Assembly (NCBI GenBank): GCA_030704615.1
Contig: CM060731.1
Location: forward strand, 52,886,001 to 52,950,000
Source: Takakia lepidozioides
Taxonomy: Eukaryota > Streptophyta > Takakiopsida > Takakiales > Takakiaceae
DNA: 64,000 bases
Direction of reading: 5' to 3'
Position numbers and translations under genes: made by a program. Shown here in pieces: positions 1-11,756 of the stretch (within the stretch, counting starts at the first letter, position 1; the number at the start of each line of letters is the position of its first letter). Below the pieces are notes generated by a model, which made no database searches, was not told the origin of the DNA, and worked only from the letters and a program-made list of their open reading frames with translations.

Positions 1-228
1 GTGGAGTGAGTGTTAGTGACATAAGGTCTTATTGATGAATACCTCTGACAGCTGGGAGGTACACTGGTACAGCCAAAATACGGACAGATGACGCAGCTGT
101 CCCAGAGAAGTGCAGTAAGGGTTACAAAACTAATAAATCCTTGCCTCCCTCCTCTTGCAGACGTCCAACAATGAACAGGGAAGGAATCCCCACATACATT
201 TACATGAAGTGCCCAAAAAAGTACAAAC
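1..228. other. Intron or 3' region of MKK3, no exon recognised
   Basis: The MKK3 exon at 229-428 ends at a GT donor. No continuation matching the MKK3 C-terminus is seen in any frame here, so the final coding exon probably lies left of the window. Confidence 0.5.
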
Positions 229-3200
229 CTGTTGGCACAAAATGAGTTCCAACGACGAAGGAACCTGACACGCGAATCATGACCCCACGTTCGGCAAACG
301 CACAGCACTGCAGGTTTTCCACCACATGCACTAATCTCTCTTCCTCATGATCACATGCCAGCATGTTACGGATGTTACTCAATGTTTTGAAGATCTCATC
401 TGCCCCAGTCGCGATCTGATTTGCGAACCTGAATCAGAGCAAGCGCATAACCTCATCAGATCTCTCAAGGGCTTGGGAACTTGGTAAACGACCAAAACAT
501 CTTCAATAAGACCAGAAATACACTTCAAAACCTGCCATCTAGCCCAGCTTTTGCAAGCTGAGAAGGAGGCGAGCAACACAAACAGTGACAGATGATAATT
601 CAAGACACAGATTTTTAATTTGGATAACACTGGGGTAAAACAGATTACGAAAGCGTAGAGTTTGGGCGATATATGCTTTTCATGTGGGGCCACCGCACTT
701 GGGCTCCATCAAACAACATGTAATAGTGCACTGTGAGCATCTGCTACCACACCCAGGAAATCAGGAGGATATCAGCCAACAAACTGCAAAAAGCTATGCA
801 ATTTCCGCTAAACAAAAAAAAGATAAAAAAGAGAGATCTTACAGTCATGCTGCCTGCACAAGTGAACAAAAATCCTCTAACAAGGGATCAATGATGTGGC
901 TGTTGGTGCACTTCCAGTCAATATTAAACATATGTTGCAGTAGAGAAAGAGAGAGAGAGAGAGACTCTATGTGGGGTCTCGCCACTTCCTCTTGGGAAAC
1001 AGATCATCAGAGAGCGAGAGTAGTAGGGGTCCAATACGACCAAAGAATGGTGGCTACCTAACGCAGTGGAGCTCAGAAGAGAAAATTACATCAGATAAGT
1101 CTTTGAGGCGTTCAGTGGGATCAAAAATACTATGAACAAAGCCGGCCAGGTCCACCTGGGTGTTGTCATATTTTGTAATGAAAGGATGTGCCAGCAACTG
1201 CACAGACAAATAGCACAAAATTATCACAAAGAATTAGTAACTTCTACGTGGGATTCCAACATGTCAGCTTCCTGCACTAGGTGCTACAACATCAGTCCAA
1301 ACTAGATAGTCCCAAAGATTAGACAAAAGAACGTACAAAGTATTGAAAAGAGAGATCTGTGTCAGAAAAGGAAACAAAATTGGAGGAGAGACCTGTTCAG
1401 CTGTTGGCCGAGCATCAGCTTCTTTCAGGAGGCAAGCATCGACAAAGGACCGAAACTCCCAGGAGAATCGATCAGCAGGAGGTGACGGAGATGGATCATA
1501 CATAACCTTCATCCATACAAGTTCTACTTTTCCATCAGCAGTAAGCTAATGAATTAGAATAGCTTCTAGCATTCACCAACATAAGACTGACAAGATGGTA
1601 ATACCTTAGGAAGCCTATTGCATTGAGCCTAAACTGTAAACTCGATGATTATATCTGCTGCAAATACTTCAACATCCCTAAGCTGCCTATTCTTATCTTC
1701 GTTTATTTTTCTTACTCCCAACTTCCATTTCTTCCTGCACCAACTGAGAATAGCTACATTTTATAACTTTCGCATTCCCTCCTGACCAAATTGTAGCTGG
1801 TGCTCAGTAGTGGAAGTGAGTTAATACACATAGAACTATGCCAGCCTTATATGTGTACTGTAGGTTTACAAAGCCTATCCAAATCTTCACTGATCCAGAT
1901 TCTCGAAGAAGGCTGGGTGGTGAGGCATTGGTATCAGGACTCCACCCTCAACAGAGGCTTATGACCTTCCACACAACCTTTGACCACCGGAAAAGCCCAT
2001 TTCAACAGGAGATTGGAATATAATGTTCCCTTCTTCTCAGACACAAATTTGCTGGAGTTTGACATCATAACTTGACATGTTATCTTTCCATGCCTACAGA
2101 TATGCGCCAGCCAAGCACCCAATCCAGCTTCTCCACCATCTTCTACAAAAGATTGTGCTGATGAAAAGGAAATGCATACTTGGAGCATGAGATTGATAGG
2201 CCCTTTGTTGGCACTGTAAGGAAATTCACCAGTGCCACACTCCAGCAGTGCCAGTCCTAGGCTCCAGATATCTGCTGGATACGAATAACACTCGTTGTTT
2301 ATTCTCTCGGGAGACATGTACGTCACTGTGCCCACAAATGTAGCACACTGTGGACCCCGTCGCACCCACAACCAGAGTCACATGGTTCAGGAGGCAGAGA
2401 AGAACAGTGCAGCCTTGTCAAAACACCATCTCTTCCTTCTCATTTTCATTAACTTTCAGAGGAATAGGCGAAGCATCCTTGAAGCAAAGTCTATTTTGTT
2501 TCACAAGCTTGACTGAGCAAACCCTTCCAAGAAAAGCAACCCCAACAACAAAGGGAGAAGAGAAGTCACAAGACAGTAGCATTCAGTTCTCAACAACTAC
2601 TGAGGGAAAAGACTACGACAAGCCTGTGAAGGCCAGCTCCAAACCAAGGTGCCACCAGGGACTAACGGCACAGAGGAAATACGCAGAAAGCCTGTCAGAA
2701 GTGCAGCAATAACAAGCAGAAAATCCTTCCAGTAACTCGCTCTCTCTCTCTCTATGGCTAAGTTCTTTGTAACAACACTCAAGAATTGCCTGATCCCTCT
2801 GGCTCTCTCTCTATCCTTGAATATGGTAAGGAGAATGGTACATCCATGAAGGTTCCTAGTGAGCAAACAGGACATTTGATGGTGAACTAATCCATGATAT
2901 CTTGTCCTGGGCCCTGTAGGAGCAGCATACTGGAGTACACACCTTCTGCATGATCCAGTCAATGTACATTGCTCTCTTGGCTGGTCTACTGTAGGAAATG
3001 CCTTGTGTCTGAGTTAAGAAACCTGAAATTAAGAGGCTTGAGGATTTCTCTCTCTTTCTCTCTCTTTCCTTAAATTCTAATGGCAGACGGTTAATTAACT
3101 GTCTAGAAGAGCTTCAGCTTTTGACCTTGAATAACAGGACAAGAGGTGACCAAGTGCAGTGGACTCATGAGAAACCCCAAACTGGGGAACGTTCCATTGT

Positions 3201-6200
3201 GGACTATATCATAATGGACAAAATTTTGTTCCCCCAGTGTGCCAATGTGTTGATCGACAGAACTGATATTGGTACCTCTGACCACTTCCTGGTTTGGACT
3301 GAGATCAAAAGGTGTTTTCCCACCACCAAGAGATCTGTGAAACATTCGATTCGGAAGTGGCGCATAGAAAAATTCCACAATGAGGAGGTCAAGGCTGAGT
3401 ACGTCCAGGCCTTGCAAGAGGCTCTCCCTCATTTTGTCCAATCGCTCCAAGAACTTCAGTCATGCTCTGTTAACGCAAGAAATGAAGTTGAAAGAGCAGT
3501 GGACTCTTGGGAGAGTTTCGTTTCCTCCATGGCTGACAAGATCATTGGGAGGAAACTAATTGTCTGCGGTAGAGGAGTTAATTGGTGGACTAATGAGATT
3601 AAACTCAAGATAGCTGAGAGACGAGCCCTCTATAAAGAGTGCTGCAATTTGGAAACCAACAGAGAATTGTGGGCGAGGTACTACCAGCTCCGTAAAGATA
3701 TCAATCAGCTTGTTAGGTCTCAGAAGAAATTATACTGGGACAAGTTATACAGTGAAATAAACTCAAACTACCATGGTGGTAATGACAAGAAATTCTGGTT
3801 GGCCCTTCAACGTTTGTACAAACCGAAAAACGGTCAGCAAGTACAAGCGCTGAAGACTACTAAAGGTGCAGTGGTGACTTCATCGGTTGACATTGTCAAA
3901 ACCTTTGAAACTCACTACAGTATCCTTGGCAGAACTTCTAGGTCTAACAGTGAGGGGTCTTCTGCTGAATGGAGGGACACAGTTGGAAAAACTGTTCCTA
4001 TGATTCAAAACAGCCCTGATGAACTGGAGTATATTTCAATGGCTTATAATGCTCCCATTAGTTCTTCTGAGATTGTGGAAGCAATTGAACATTTAAATGG
4101 ATATAAAGCTGGTGGACCTGATGGTATTGTCAACGAGCTTATCAAGCACGGTGGCGATCCCATGATAGAGGCCCTAGTTCTCCTCTTTAACCTTATCTGG
4201 AAGACTGAAATGATCCCCTTTCGCTGGCGAAAGGGGGTCATTGTCAATCTATACAAGAAGGGTGACAGAGAAGAACCGGGGAACTACTGTGGCATCACGC
4301 TCCTCAATGCTGTTGGCAAGACATTCTGCAGAGTTATAAGTACTCGTCTCGAGGTTGATCTGGAGTCTAGAGGTTGTTTCCACGAAGGCCAAGCTGGCTT
4401 TCGGCGAAACAGGGGCTGTGTGGATCATATCTTCACTCTAAGCCAGATTATCCAGGGAAGGAAAAAAGAAGGGAAACCCACTTATGTCTTTTTCCTGGAT
4501 GTCAAAAAGGCTTATGACACAGTGTGGAGAGATGGCCTATGGTTACGCCTCTGGTCTTGTGGGATCAAGGGAAAGATGTGGAGAGTTGTCCACAACTTGT
4601 ATGCTCACACCAAAAGCTGTGTCACTGTTAACGGACAGAAGTCCAACTTCTTTGACATAGACCAAGGTGTAGCTCAAGGATGTACTCTCTCCCCTCTGCT
4701 CTTCAATGTTTTCATCAATCAACTCCTCGAGGATGTGGAAAGTGAGGGATTTGGGTTAAGGGTGGGTGATACCACCATACCAGCCCTTATGTTTGCGGAT
4801 GACTTCGCAGGCATAGGGGAGACTCCAACCAATCTCCAGGAGTTGATTGATTGCGCGAAGAGATACTTTGATCTTTGGGGGCTAGAGGCTAATGTCAGCA
4901 AATGTGCAGTGGTAGCATTCAACGACAGAGGAGAGGGAGGAAGTGATCTTAAGTGGCAGTGGGGTAGCCAAGAGATCCCGGTCCTCCCTTCCTACACTTA
5001 CCTGGGCATTGAGTTCTCCTCCAATTGTAATTGGGATGCACATATCCGGAAAGTTGTTCAAACTGGCAAGGGCAAAGCTCTGGGGCTCACTAAATTTTTC
5101 CACTGCAGAGGGGTCAACTCTGAGGTCAAGAAAACCATGCTTTGTCGCGTTATTAGACCTGCCTTGGAGTACGGATCTGCTATATGGGTTGATAACTCCA
5201 ACCAGGCTAAGTCTCTAGAATCCATTCAAGTGGGGGTGCTTAAGGAGTGTATGTCAGCATGCTCCAAAACAGCCAATGTGGCTGTTCGGGGTGAGTTTGG
5301 CATTCCGTCCTTAAGCTCCCGACGAGATGAATTCAAGGTCAGATGGTGGGGTCAGCTGCAACATATGCCCAACACCAGATATCCTAAGTTAATCGACTCT
5401 ATATCTTGGAAACAGGACCGCCCTGTCAAACAGGCTAAGTCCTGGCAGAAGAGAGTAGAAGAGATCCTCAAGGACCTGGACCTGGACCTGGATCCGCAAG
5501 TCTTGACCCTGCTGGATAAATCTGACTTAGAGGCTGTCGTGTCCTCAGCCATGTCTGTTGCCATGAGATTGTCTGATGAAAATGAAGTTAGGCAGAAAAC
5601 TTCCCTGAACTTGTTTCCAGTCTGTGACGTGGGGGAGGACATCTTGGATGACCTCAAGGGTCTACCCACTCTCGGCACTAGACTGAAATTTAAACTCAGG
5701 GCAGGAAGCCTACCTTTGAACAGCAAACAGAAGCAGAGAGGAAAGGGAGAGTGCAATTGCCCGTTGTGTGGGCAATCTGAAGACAGTATTCATTTTCTGA
5801 TACACTGTCCGGGGTTCTCTCACCAAAGAGACCTCTCTTCAAATCTATTAAGGGAATTGTGCCTGTACCCCTGTTTACCAACTTTGAAAGTCTCGAGGCT
5901 GAGCCAAAAGCCCAGGCCCTCCTGAGGCCTAGTTTTTGGGCAAATCACACACAGCAGATTGATGCTTGTGTGAAGGGATTTCTAGAGGATATCTGGAAAA
6001 CCCGTATTAATTCTTTATATGGAGGTAAGTCTTACTACCAACGTCAGCCCCTGACAGAGGTAGGTTCTGTCCCTTTTGTTCCCGCTCAAACTGGGCTCGG
6101 GGTCAATGGCCACAAGGCTACGGCAAACAACGTCTTATGAGTACAATCTCTTTCCTTAAATGTGGCTAAGTTCTTTGTTACAGCATTCAAGAATTGTCTG

Positions 6201-9200
6201 ATCTCATTATTCTGTTCAGATTTTTTTGCCTAGAATGGAAGGGGAAACAGAGAACGGGATGACTCACTAGGGTTCTTTATAGGTTTTAACCTAAAGCAGC
6301 TGCCCTACAAGATTATCAAGTAACACACACACTCTCTTTAATATATATTACATACAACGTGCCCATTAGTTCTTCTGAGATTGCTGAGGCAAAAGAACAT
6401 CTAAAAGGCTATAAAGCCGAGGGGTGCGATGGCATTGTCAACAAGCTAATCAAGTAGCCTATAGTAGAGGCCTTGCCATCCTCTTTCACCTTATTTGGAC
6501 AACTGAAATAATACCCTTTTGCTGGGGAGAGGATGTCATTGTCAATATGTATGAGAAAGGTGAGAGAGAAGAGCCTGGGCACACCTGTGGCATTACACTC
6601 CTTGGCACAGTTGGCAAGCTGTTTTGAAGGGCTTCCGGAGTATTAGGGGTTGCCTTGACCATATCTTTAACCTCAGCCAGACCATTCAGGGAAGGAAAAA
6701 AGAAGTATAACCCACCTTTGCCTTCGTAAAAAGGCCTATGACATGGTATGGCATGAAAGGCTGTGGCTTCATCTGTGGTCAGGGGAAAGATATGAAGGAT
6801 AGTTCACAACCTGTAGGCGAACACCAAAAAGCTGCATCATGGTCAATAGCCAGAAGTCTAATTTCTTTGAGATTGACCAAGGTGTAGTTCAAGGTTGTAT
6901 CCTCTCCACACTGCTCTTCAATGTTTTCATTAATCGGCTCCTTGAAGACGTGGAAAGTGAGGGATCTGGGTTAAAGGTGGGTGATGCCACGATATCAGCT
7001 CTTCGGCCTGGAGGATACCCCATCCAATCTTCAGGAATTGATTGGAAGCACGAAGAATGTCCAACCAAAACAAAGTTGGCCATCAAACTTCCTAAACTTC
7101 TTTCCAGTTTGTGACATGGGTGAGGACCTTAAGGATGATCTGAAGGGCCTACCTACCCTCGGCACTAGAATGAAAATTAAACTCAGAGCACGGAATCTAC
7201 CTTCAAACAATAAACAGATGCAGAGAGGAAAGGGAGATTGTTGATGTGAGGGCGGCCTCCAGTTTCTGATCCAATGTCCGGGGTAATCCCATCATATCAG
7301 CTTTATAAATCTTGTTGGGATCTGATTGCTGGCAGCTCACACACGGCAGATGATTTCTAGAGGAAATCTGGAAAGCCGGAACCAACTGATAATCCCCAGG
7401 TAAGTCCCACTACTGGAGTGAGCCCCTCACAAAGGTAGTGTCTGTTCCCTCTTGTTCTGCCCAAAATGGGCCAAACTGGGTGTGGGGTGTATGGCCACAA
7501 GGCTACAGTAAACAACCATTTACTCTTACATCGTGAGCTTTCCGCGGACGTTATAAAGTACCATTTCATTTCTTATGAGCACTTTCTTTGATGTGCTTCG
7601 TTCACTCCCTATTTCAAGATGTATCAACTCTCTATAAGGATGAGAACCACAATCTCTCCAAGCCCACATTCGGTCAAAGAAATATACCTGGCTTTGGAAC
7701 CCCTAATTATTGGAAGGAATTCTTGGAAGGAATTCTTAGGGACACTGCCCCACCATCTTTTCTTCCTACTTTTGTGGTGGAAAAGTTAGCTCTCAAAGGG
7801 TTGGTACTTTCCTACAGCCAGTGTATTTCAGATAAACCAAGCAACATCCCTGCAACTCTGTATTTCTAGAGATTCTTCTCTTTCTCTGCTCTCTGCTTGG
7901 CTCTCTGCCTAACTTTAGTACGTAAAAGCACCAACCACTGTATGACACATGCACAGCCTGAACCTATCCTCTCCTTGTGGAACATACACCAGTGGCTCAA
8001 CTTACCATTGCGATTGAGTTATCGAGGCCTGCACTGATACCAAAATCAGTAATCTTGGGCTCACCATTGAGGTTGATAAGCAAATTGGCGGGCTTGATGT
8101 CGCGATGCACAAGATGTCTCTCTCCATGCAGAAACACCAACCCCTGGGGTTACACAGCCATGACGATGGTCAATACACCAACGAAGTCAGTTAGCATCAG
8201 AGTCACCAACAACCATGGCCGAAATGTTGTCTCTTCAATTCAACAAACTTTGTAGTAGTCAGTCACCTCCTTGCCTATTCATTTACATTGTAAGAATAAT
8301 AGCAACAAACACAGATGTAAGAACCATTGACACTTAGATGTACATCAATTTGCAGGTACACCTGAATCTCAACTGTTGATTAGAATGAGGCTCAGAGTAC
8401 TGCTATGCCACAAGTCCTATCACTGTTACCCTCATTGATGCACTAAAAACTATGAAAACAAAATGAACACACAGTAAAAAACTGTCTAACAGTATAAGTA
8501 GACTTCCTATTCTAGGCTTGGAAAAGACTTTAAGCAAACAGGTCACACACAACAAGAAGAGCTTCCAAGGTAAATACAAGTGATGCTCTTCACCTGTAAG
8601 ACTGTACGAGTGATGACAGAAAGAATTGGTTCAGGAATGAACTTCTTTGTCCGCACAATGTCAGCCAATGAACCACCATCCATGTATTCAAGAGCAATGC
8701 TGATTTGTCCACTGTCTGGAGAATAGAAGGCCCCATAAAATTCCACCAACCCTCTGACTTGCGGTGCCTCACACAATGTGCGTATTTCGTTCAATAGTTG
8801 CTGCCTCTTCTCCTACATTGATAAAAAAAACTACTCACATTGTAAGAAGACTAGCTAAGCCTGCACTCATCTTATGTATTCAACTATCAGTTAACCAAGC
8901 TTCACATTTAGATCTTGTGGGAGTAAGTTGACGAACACATATACAGAAGATTTTCAGTATCAATGAATACTGTCTCTGTAATTCTGTGCTCCATCATACC
9001 TTGGCAATCAAGTACCTCTCTGTACTTCTATTGCTGCAATTTATCATCATTGCATCCCCACATGTTGTGCAACAAACAACCGAGTTGTCCAAACGTAGGT
9101 ATGTGTGATTGATCAGGTTCATTATAGCATGTAGGTTGGAGTGCTTGCTTGCCTTCTCAAACACATTGATTTTCTTCAAAGCCAGGATGCGATGGGTTGG

Positions 9201-10127
9201 GATGTGTATGGCCTTGCGGACCACACTGCTGGCCCCCCATCCAATGGCACCAAATACGCACATCTCATTGGATGCACACTGGTAGGTCTTCTCCTGGTCA
9301 CTAGACTCCTTGTCATCTAAGCTTGCAGATCTCCGCTTCTGCAACCCTAGCTCATTAATGTTGTACTCGGCACATGACCTACTCAATAGGTTCAACGATC
9401 CCCCATCCGTGACCTTCAATCCACAACGAAAAAGACCATTAGATGCAGATTTGCAGATACCACATACATGGCCACAAAGTTTTCATGAAACTTGATGTAT
9501 GAGTATTAAGGATTCCACCCATGCAACATGGGCCCATTCCATGAAATGGATGTAGTCTAGTGATTGGAATAGTCACTCTTTGCTGAAAAGTTCCTCATGA
9601 AGCGGACAATCATCTACTGCTTCCTCCCTCCACTCAAATTGGTCAATGATGATGAATCCTACTACTGAAGGCAAGGGAAAACTTAAAGAGAGTGGGAGCT
9701 GCCGAAGCTTGAAATCTATAGCAGCAGTTGCCCCACTTCCGACAGTAACACAATCATAGAAAACATTTGATCAATTGCTGGAAATAGGATATATGATAAG
9801 AAGACTTCCTGACATTTTGAAAGATGAATAATTTCTGGTCAAGTGCTAAAATTTGCACTGCTTCTCATCTGGAACAATTACCAAATGATTCAAATGTCCA
9901 ATCAAGTGAAGTTCAATGTAAGTTTTTGAATTGTGAATTTATACAATAGCTAGCCTTGGGAACCCGAGTCTCTCCTGCTTCTCTCTCCATCTCTATCCCG
10001 GAGCTTGTGTGTGAAGCATATGTACCTTGTAGGATGCAGATGCATCAATAGACATGCCAGGCGCCAAACTCGCTTCTATGTTCAACAGCGGCAGCAACTT
10101 CTTCTTCATCTGCTCTAGTCCCGCCAT
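229..10127 (-). CDS. MKK3: MAP kinase kinase of the MKK3 type (kinase + NTF2-like domain), 3' end beyond window
   Basis: Coding exons read on the minus strand: 10127-10026, 9413-9153, 8812-8594, 8143-8006, 2347-2180, 1506-1393, 1197-1090, 740-649, 428-229. All phases agree, giving about 467 residues. The kinase shows a Gly-rich loop ([11 protein letters not shown], with Trp where Arabidopsis has Ser), ALKKIN lysine, [20 protein letters not shown] activation segment and SPE. After the kinase come HPFITKY and an NTF2-like region ([13 protein letters not shown], then [15 protein letters not shown]), the combination that defines plant MKK3 among MAPKKs. The start ATG opens [14 protein letters not shown], like the known MKK3 N-terminus. 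The last exon ends in phase 1 at a GT donor, and the remaining ~50 residues expected from the family are not in bases 1-228. Intron 2 uses a GC donor (AAG|GCAAGC). Intron 4 (2348-8005) contains two LINE copies in antisense orientation. Identification is very secure. Confidence 0.96.
944..963. repeat. GA microsatellite
   Basis: Short run of AG/GA dinucleotides inside MKK3 intron 7. Similar CT runs occur at about 2742-2756 and 3046-3068 in intron 4; the latter is the LINE insertion site. Confidence 0.8.
3076..6140 (+). pseudogene. LINE ORF2: endonuclease tail, reverse transcriptase, zinc knuckle; one frameshift
   Basis: The reading frame is open from the 5' truncation to a stop at 5925 (934 residues counted from 3121). 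It begins in the C-terminal part of an APE-type endonuclease ([28 protein letters not shown]). The reverse transcriptase follows: [25 protein letters not shown], and the catalytic [11 protein letters not shown] near residue 560. A CCHC knuckle lies near the C-terminus (C-x2-C-x8-H-x4-C). Comparison with copy E shows one base lost near 5832 (GAGACCTC against GAGACACTC). This shifts the frame; the true C-terminus continues in another frame to the stop at 6138-6140. The copy is therefore dead by truncation and by a single-base deletion but otherwise well preserved, so it is young. It probably belongs to an L1/RTE-like plant LINE group; the exact clade was not determined. Confidence 0.93.
3076..6146 (+). 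mobile_element. 5'-truncated LINE (copy A) with 15-bp target-site duplication
   Basis: A non-LTR retrotransposon inserted in MKK3 intron 4, antisense to the gene. The 15-bp sequence TCTCTTTCCTTAAAT stands immediately before it (3061-3075) and immediately after it (6147-6161), a perfect target-site duplication that fixes both ends. The element starts inside the endonuclease domain, so about the first part of ORF2 and all of any ORF1 are missing. It ends ...GTCTTATGAGTACAA with no poly(A). Six or more other fragments in the window share this 3' end. Confidence 0.95.
6353..7540 (+). mobile_element. Decayed LINE fragment (copy B)
   Basis: Similarity to copy A resumes about 200 bp downstream, starting at the residues PISSSEI (about 6362) and ending in a corrupted version of the common 3' end (GGCCACAAGGCTACAGTAAACAAC, about 7490-7525). 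Reading frames break many times, and a block is missing: the sequence jumps from near the polymerase active-site region (about 7005) to the [10 protein letters not shown] segment (about 7095). It is clearly older than copy A and of the same family. No target-site duplication was recognised. Confidence 0.85.
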
Positions 10128-11756
10128 AGCTGCAGCTGTCCTCTGCTATTGCCTTACTATAGCGGCGTAAGAGGTAGGAATGCCAAGCAACTCAATTGAA
10201 CATTATGCTGCCTTTCCTCGGTGAGTCTGCGGACCTGTTCTTCCGGCAGATTCCGACTCGAGGACTTTGACAGATCAACCCGCAGTAAAGGGAATCCAAA
10301 CTAACCTCTGTGTAGCAGATTGAATGTATAGCCACTAAGCAATACTTTCCATGTGTCTCGAGAGCATCGAGAGAAAAGCTTGATATTCAAGCAATTCTAA
10401 GCCCCCGAGACAAACATCTGACCCCATTGTAGAATGCAGGAACCCCCAGAGCAAGCAAACTCGTGTGGATCGAAATTAGGCCATCTATCCCCCAGGTGTA
10501 GAAACTCAGGTAGCTGCAATGAAGTGACCTCGAGCGTTACGTGTGATTTAGCACCCACAGGTAACCCCCTGACGTTTTCCGACAATCTTACTTATCACTG
10601 CTGCCAGAACCCTTCAAACTTCTTACACTTGTAAAATTGCACCCCGACTTCAACTGCTTCCTTACGACTGGAGCCATTCCCGGGTTATCTCCTCAAAGAT
10701 AATCCATTTTGAAGAATCCGATCAGAAAACAGAAGATGCCTCACTCTATCAACTAACATCCAGTTATACGATGGCGTGTGTGCCGAGCGACACGAAATGA
10801 AGTCCAAGGAATCCTCGAGGCCTGCAAGAAAACGTGCCAAATTGTGCCATGCAAAAAACCCTTGGCCTGAATATCGTTATTAGAACTTAAGAGAGGCAAC
10901 CACATTGAGCGCTTGTAGGCCCCCCTCTTGTGGGTGTGCGGGTATAGGGTTTGCAGTGCCTGCTACAGGAATAGAGGCCCGCAAAAAACTGTATTCCATT
11001 GTCTAGTCACCAAATCTTTTCTGTTTTGCTCTCCACAGTCCACAGCACGATCAAATTATGGTGCCGAGTTGGATGCCTCCATTGACATTCCTGCATTCCT
11101 GTCTCTCTCTTCACACTCAAGGACATCGAACTGGTTGCAAGAGAGAAGGGAGGAGAGAAAGGCTGCTTTTGAGGGTGAGGAGAGCGAAAGACATAAGCAA
11201 GAGTCGCCATCGATGCTCGCTTAAAGGTTATGGCCAACTATAAGAAAAGTTGTGTTTCAAGACCAGCGTCTTTCGTCCCTCTTCGGTAGTATCAATATTT
11301 TGCCAGTCCTCTTGCATATCAGAGGTAGTAGTATTGAGACATTTGTGTATTTAGACAGTACCCACCCCTTAGGCAACAGTACCAGCAAGAGACAGTGCCT
11401 CTTATTTGGGTGGGCTTTGGCCGGTGTCTGCTCTCTTTCAAAAATGTCTCAGACAAATGTTTCAAACGTTTCTTCCTAGTATCATTCGGATACTCAAGAA
11501 GGTCTCATCTTTTTATCATTGTTCAATCTGCAATGGTGTAGTGAAGCTATACAAACAATAGTTGGAAACCACCAAAACTTGATCCTGTTACTTCCTGAGG
11601 TCTTTTGTTTGACTGTTGTTTACTGCAACTTATGCTTTCTGTCACTGCACCCAGCTCTTTCTTTTCTACAGGTTTAGAGAGTGACCAGCATGAATGCCTG
11701 AAATACCCTTCAGCTCTGACATTTCATCCGATGCACTTTCTTTCATTTTGTCTTTT
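10128..11756. other. Intergenic, no gene recognised
   Basis: This is the region upstream of MKK3 and downstream of PPR locus A. Open frames are short, and none shows a domain. The stretch at about 11370-11450 resembles 17335-17420 downstream of PPR locus B (shared GGCTTTGGCCGG core and CTCTCT run). Confidence 0.5.
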
